Origin: Arsenophonus sp052174455
Lineage (GTDB): Bacteria > Pseudomonadota > Gammaproteobacteria > Enterobacterales > Enterobacteriaceae
Assembly (NCBI GenBank): GCA_052174455.1
Contig: JBQMRP010000051.1
Location: 1 to 20,736, forward strand
Length of the DNA: 20,736 nt
Direction of reading: 5' to 3'
Both the position numbers and the translations under genes were made by a program. Positions 18,261 to 20,736 of this stretch are shown here, piece after piece. The notes below the pieces were generated by a model. That model was not told the origin of the DNA, ran no database searches, and was given only the letters and a program-made list of their open reading frames with translations. Within the stretch, counting starts at the first letter, position 1; every line of letters begins with the position of its first letter.

Positions 18261-18880
18261 CACCAGAAATGAGAATAACTCATTTCCTATACATACACAA
18301 CAGAACAGTAAAATTACGATTGCCTGAATCAATTTTTTTATTACCAAGAAGAGGAGAGTTAGCAGCAGACAATAGTTATGTATCTTCTTTCTGGAAGAAT
18401 AATTTTGCTCATTTTTTGAATACTATTGATGATTGATTGTGTTAGAATATGTCTATTTCATTAATATATCTTTTTAATTATATGAATGCATCATTTTGTT
18501 TTTTATGAACTATCTTTATCAATCATGGAAATGAAATGCGCTGGCAGCTGGTCAGCTGGTCAGCTGTATTCAGGATGAATGCAGTGCAATATGTGCTAAT
18601 TACGATGAGTATATTCCACTTCAGCATTAGATGCCAGTAAGTTTTCACTGCTGCATTATTTTAGTCTAATACAATTCAAAAAATTGTGCATCTGAATTCG
18701 ATCAATTCGGGCACTATAATGCGTCCGACAAATTCCGTGATAACAGTATTCGCTGGCGCTAAAATAGCAAAAAGTACTTTTTGAAGCTAGCAATGATACT
18801 CGATAAGATCGTGATCGTCTTCCTTAAGCTATTCAGTAATAGTGGACTTTGTGGTCCGGGTATAAGAATTGTACTAGTTG
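18261..18880. other. no supported gene
   Basis: The 5' edge of IS256 copy 2 fades out here; the minus-strand frame 18159-18347 straddles this edge and is not a separate gene. A tandem CAGCTGGT repeat lies at 18545-18566. No other structure or family was recognised. Confidence 0.35.
18545..18566. repeat. 8-bp tandem repeat (CAGCTGGT)2.75
   Basis: CAGCTGGT occurs twice exactly and is followed by CAGCTG. The unit contains the palindrome CAGCTG. Likely slippage. Confidence 0.7.
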
Positions 18881-18920
18881 TTGGCTTATTAGCTCAATCA
18901 ACAATTGAGGGATAAGCCAA
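18881..18920. repeat. 40-bp imperfect inverted repeat
   Basis: TTGGCTTAT (18881-18889) pairs with ATAAGCCAA (18912-18920), and CTCAAT with ATTGAG, around a small internal bulge and the loop CAACA. It is the strongest hairpin in the right arm. There is no T run, so it is not a standard intrinsic terminator. On the minus strand a perfect AAGGAGGT precedes it within 30 bases (about 18938-18945) with no start codon at the proper distance. Confidence 0.6.
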
Positions 18921-18959
18921 CAGTTTTACAGATACCTCCTTAATTTGCAATCGATAAAT

Positions 18960-19140
18960 AATAATCTAGTCTGTCATTGACATGAACTCTTATCATCAGT
19001 ATATATTCGGTCATTATTGTTTCAATGGTGATTAATGCAGATACTTCATCGAATATTTCAGTCTTTGGAATAGCATTCAAATTACAACGCAAGACATAAT
19101 AGGCCTTCAATAATAGCTACGCCTGCTTGATTTCCTAGAT
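18960..19140 (-). pseudogene. unrecognised coding fragment
   Basis: A minus-strand frame reads LLLKAYYVLRCNLNAIPKTE, then IFDEVSALITIETIMTEYIL and MIRVHVNDRLDYYLSIAN to a TAA. It is open for about 65 codons with no start seen. An alternative frame upstream reads GNQAGVAIIEGLLC. Protein-like composition, no family recognised. Confidence 0.35.
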
Positions 19141-19319
19141 GTTTTTCTTATCGGTGATAATTACTATCTAAATCTCCCACTATAAATACGGCCTTTTGTG
19201 AATCTTCAATAGTTAGCAGTCATCGTATCGGTAAGTTTGTTGATATAAGGTATAATATGCAAGTATAGAGCGACATAGGCAGTACTAGTGTAGTGAATTT
19301 TTCCGAAGCCTAACTGGCC

Positions 19320-19440
19320 TGAAAATTATTATCCCTTGAGTCGTAGCAATAGGTGTTTCAGTATACGAATTTGATCAGGAAAAGCCCAATAATTAAATCC
19401 AGTACCGCATCCGCCGTCATCCTTAATCAGGCGTGCATAA
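19320..19440 (-). pseudogene. unrecognised coding fragment
   Basis: The minus strand is open as ARLIKDDGGCGTGFNYWAFP followed by DQIRILKHLLLRLKG and a TAA. The G/W/F-rich start followed by a leucine-rich helix looks like genuine protein sequence. No family recognised. Confidence 0.3.
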
Positions 19441-20736
19441 CTACATGTAGTCCTCCTACGGAAATGAGGCATGCACATAAGTGTATATAAAATATCTTAA
19501 GCAGTTTTGAAATTATTCAGTAATACGGTCATTCTGATGAAAATTGAAGTGAAATTACTTCTCGGTAACGTCACATATTGACAAAATAACGCTGAGATAG
19601 ATCCAAACGCCACTCCTTCATCATTACTTGATTATAATCCAGACGTTGAGTCTGCCGTGAACTCGCGTCTCAATATAGCAAACTATCGCCATCCTCCCAA
19701 ATGGCAAAATGCACCTACATGCCGATAGTGCAATAATCTTTAAGAAGTAGGATTAATATACTGTTGTTGGTTAACGCTGTTACCCGGAGTGTCGCTCGAT
19801 AGAAGTATCGCTACATTGATAATTTCATCCAGTAACAGATTGGTCTATCTTTGGATACCCGCCATAAAAATTTTTTCTTGTATCAGGATGACAAAGTAGT
19901 GCATCTTGAATCCTCACGATAATTGTCCGAGATAAAAGATCAATTCTAACGTTATAGGGCTATATCAGTCGCACAAAGCGATCGATATTGGCATCGGGCT
20001 GCAGAGAAGTATGTTGATAATCATGTTTTTTATTTTAATAAAATACAGTGTGTTTTTATTGTTTTTGTAAGTAATACGGAAGTTCGTAGGCGCTAATCGT
20101 TTTAATCAAAAACAGCTACCGGAGATGTCTGGTTCGGCACACCCTCCCGCAGTTCGACCCGCTTACCATCGAGGGGTGTCAGACGTGCTATTTTAGATGA
20201 TTGAGTAGCTACCGTAAATTTCTTCAACTTATATTAAGCTTCTAGGATAGGGAAAAATCGTCGTTCAAATATCTATATTGTGCTCACTTCTAGTTCGCGA
20301 TGAATATGTGTGTGGGGTCGCTTTACTTCCAAATAGGACGATTTCGGCTTGCATTTCCTATAACAGTTACAAAGGTATATTCTTCCATTATCGGTTGCTA
20401 AGGTAGTGATAGTGACAGTGTTTTCTGGATATGTCACGTCATTTAACCACATCGAAATGAACAGAGTGTACTTATGATTCTGCATTTAATTTCCTTCCAT
20501 TCGGTAACTTAATTTCTTCTGATTGATCATGATGACGTGCATATGTAAACTCAGATCGTTTAGTTTATCAAATAGCATGGTTAGAAATGCTGGTTTTCAG
20601 TGAAAAACTGAAATGGCAGCACGGGAAGAATCAGCTCTTCGTTGTTAACGCTGACATAATGCTAATCTTCTTTCTGTAGATTAATCAACAGAAGAATCTG
20701 TTTCGAAAAGGTAGTTAATTGTTTAGATTCATCTAT
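19441..20736. other. coding debris without a recognised gene
   Basis: Fragments on both strands look protein-like. Plus: AEIDPNATPSSLLDYNPDVE with SAVNSRLNIANYRHPPKWQ (about 19593-19725). Minus: RLTPLDGKRVELREGVPNQT (about 20120-20190); a 70-codon frame 20273-20485 with ISMWLNDVTYPENTVTITTL; and VSVNNEELILPVLPFQFFTE (about 20590-20655). They do not join into one gene by simple repair. The base composition is visibly less A+T-rich than in the left half. No RNA gene, terminator or mobile element was recognised. Confidence 0.35.

Noticed and set aside
20273..20485. 70-codon minus-strand frame as an intact gene
   Set aside because: No ribosome binding site of note and no recognised family, and neighbouring readable pieces are in other frames. 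Kept only as coding debris.
1..20736. CRISPR array, rRNA or complete tRNA genes, riboswitches
   Set aside because: No regularly spaced repeat-spacer pattern was seen; the tandem repeats are 8-bp slippage tracts. No rRNA signature or tRNA cloverleaf could be built.

Overview
The window is a gene graveyard around one living gene. The only intact, recognisable coding sequence in 20.7 kb is a plasmid replication initiator of the RepA/RPA type (4261-5223, minus strand). Iteron-like repeats and a small operator-like hairpin lie directly upstream of it. Almost everything else is A+T-rich DNA (about two thirds A+T by eye) full of stop codons and frameshifts, in which short pieces of once-coding sequence can be read. 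I infer a decaying plasmid of a host-restricted bacterium, most likely a gammaproteobacterial insect symbiont of the Sodalis/Arsenophonus kind. The organism name is a guess. The mass pseudogenisation, the IS load and the surviving replicon are seen directly. The window could be a whole plasmid, but I cannot show that its ends join.

Layout. 1-1110: unrecognised coding debris, iteron-like cores and one copy of a ~240-bp repeat whose partner lies beside the repA origin. 1170-1650: an IS91-family transposase remnant. 2147-2500: an open frame of 117 codons with a weak resemblance to conjugation ATPases. 2815-3425: a decayed IS1595-family insertion. 3508-3989: two small convergent genes, both damaged. 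4020-4200: the 3' end of another IS1595 copy. 4261-5540: repA and its origin. 5687-5931: the second copy of the ~240-bp repeat. 5955-7400: a decayed IS256-family insertion. 7400-9780: mostly dead DNA with a multi-frame pseudogene. 9785-10745: an inverted IS1595 copy. 10958-12060 and 13337-14465: unrecognised pseudogenes on the plus strand, separated by a further IS1595 copy. 14642-14815: a short unidentified minus-strand fragment. 15070-15915: a pseudogene of the Rpn/YhgA (PD-(D/E)XK) family. 16890-18260: a second IS256 copy. 18300-20736: less A+T-rich debris with hairpins and short coding fragments.

How it fits together. No partition, toxin-antitoxin or complete conjugation module can be recognised. 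What survives selection appears to be replication itself: repA is open over 320 codons, while every other recognisable family needs several repairs. The repeated elements (four IS1595 copies, two IS256 copies, two copies of the origin-flanking repeat) have diverged from one another. They therefore look like an old expansion followed by long decay, not a recent burst.
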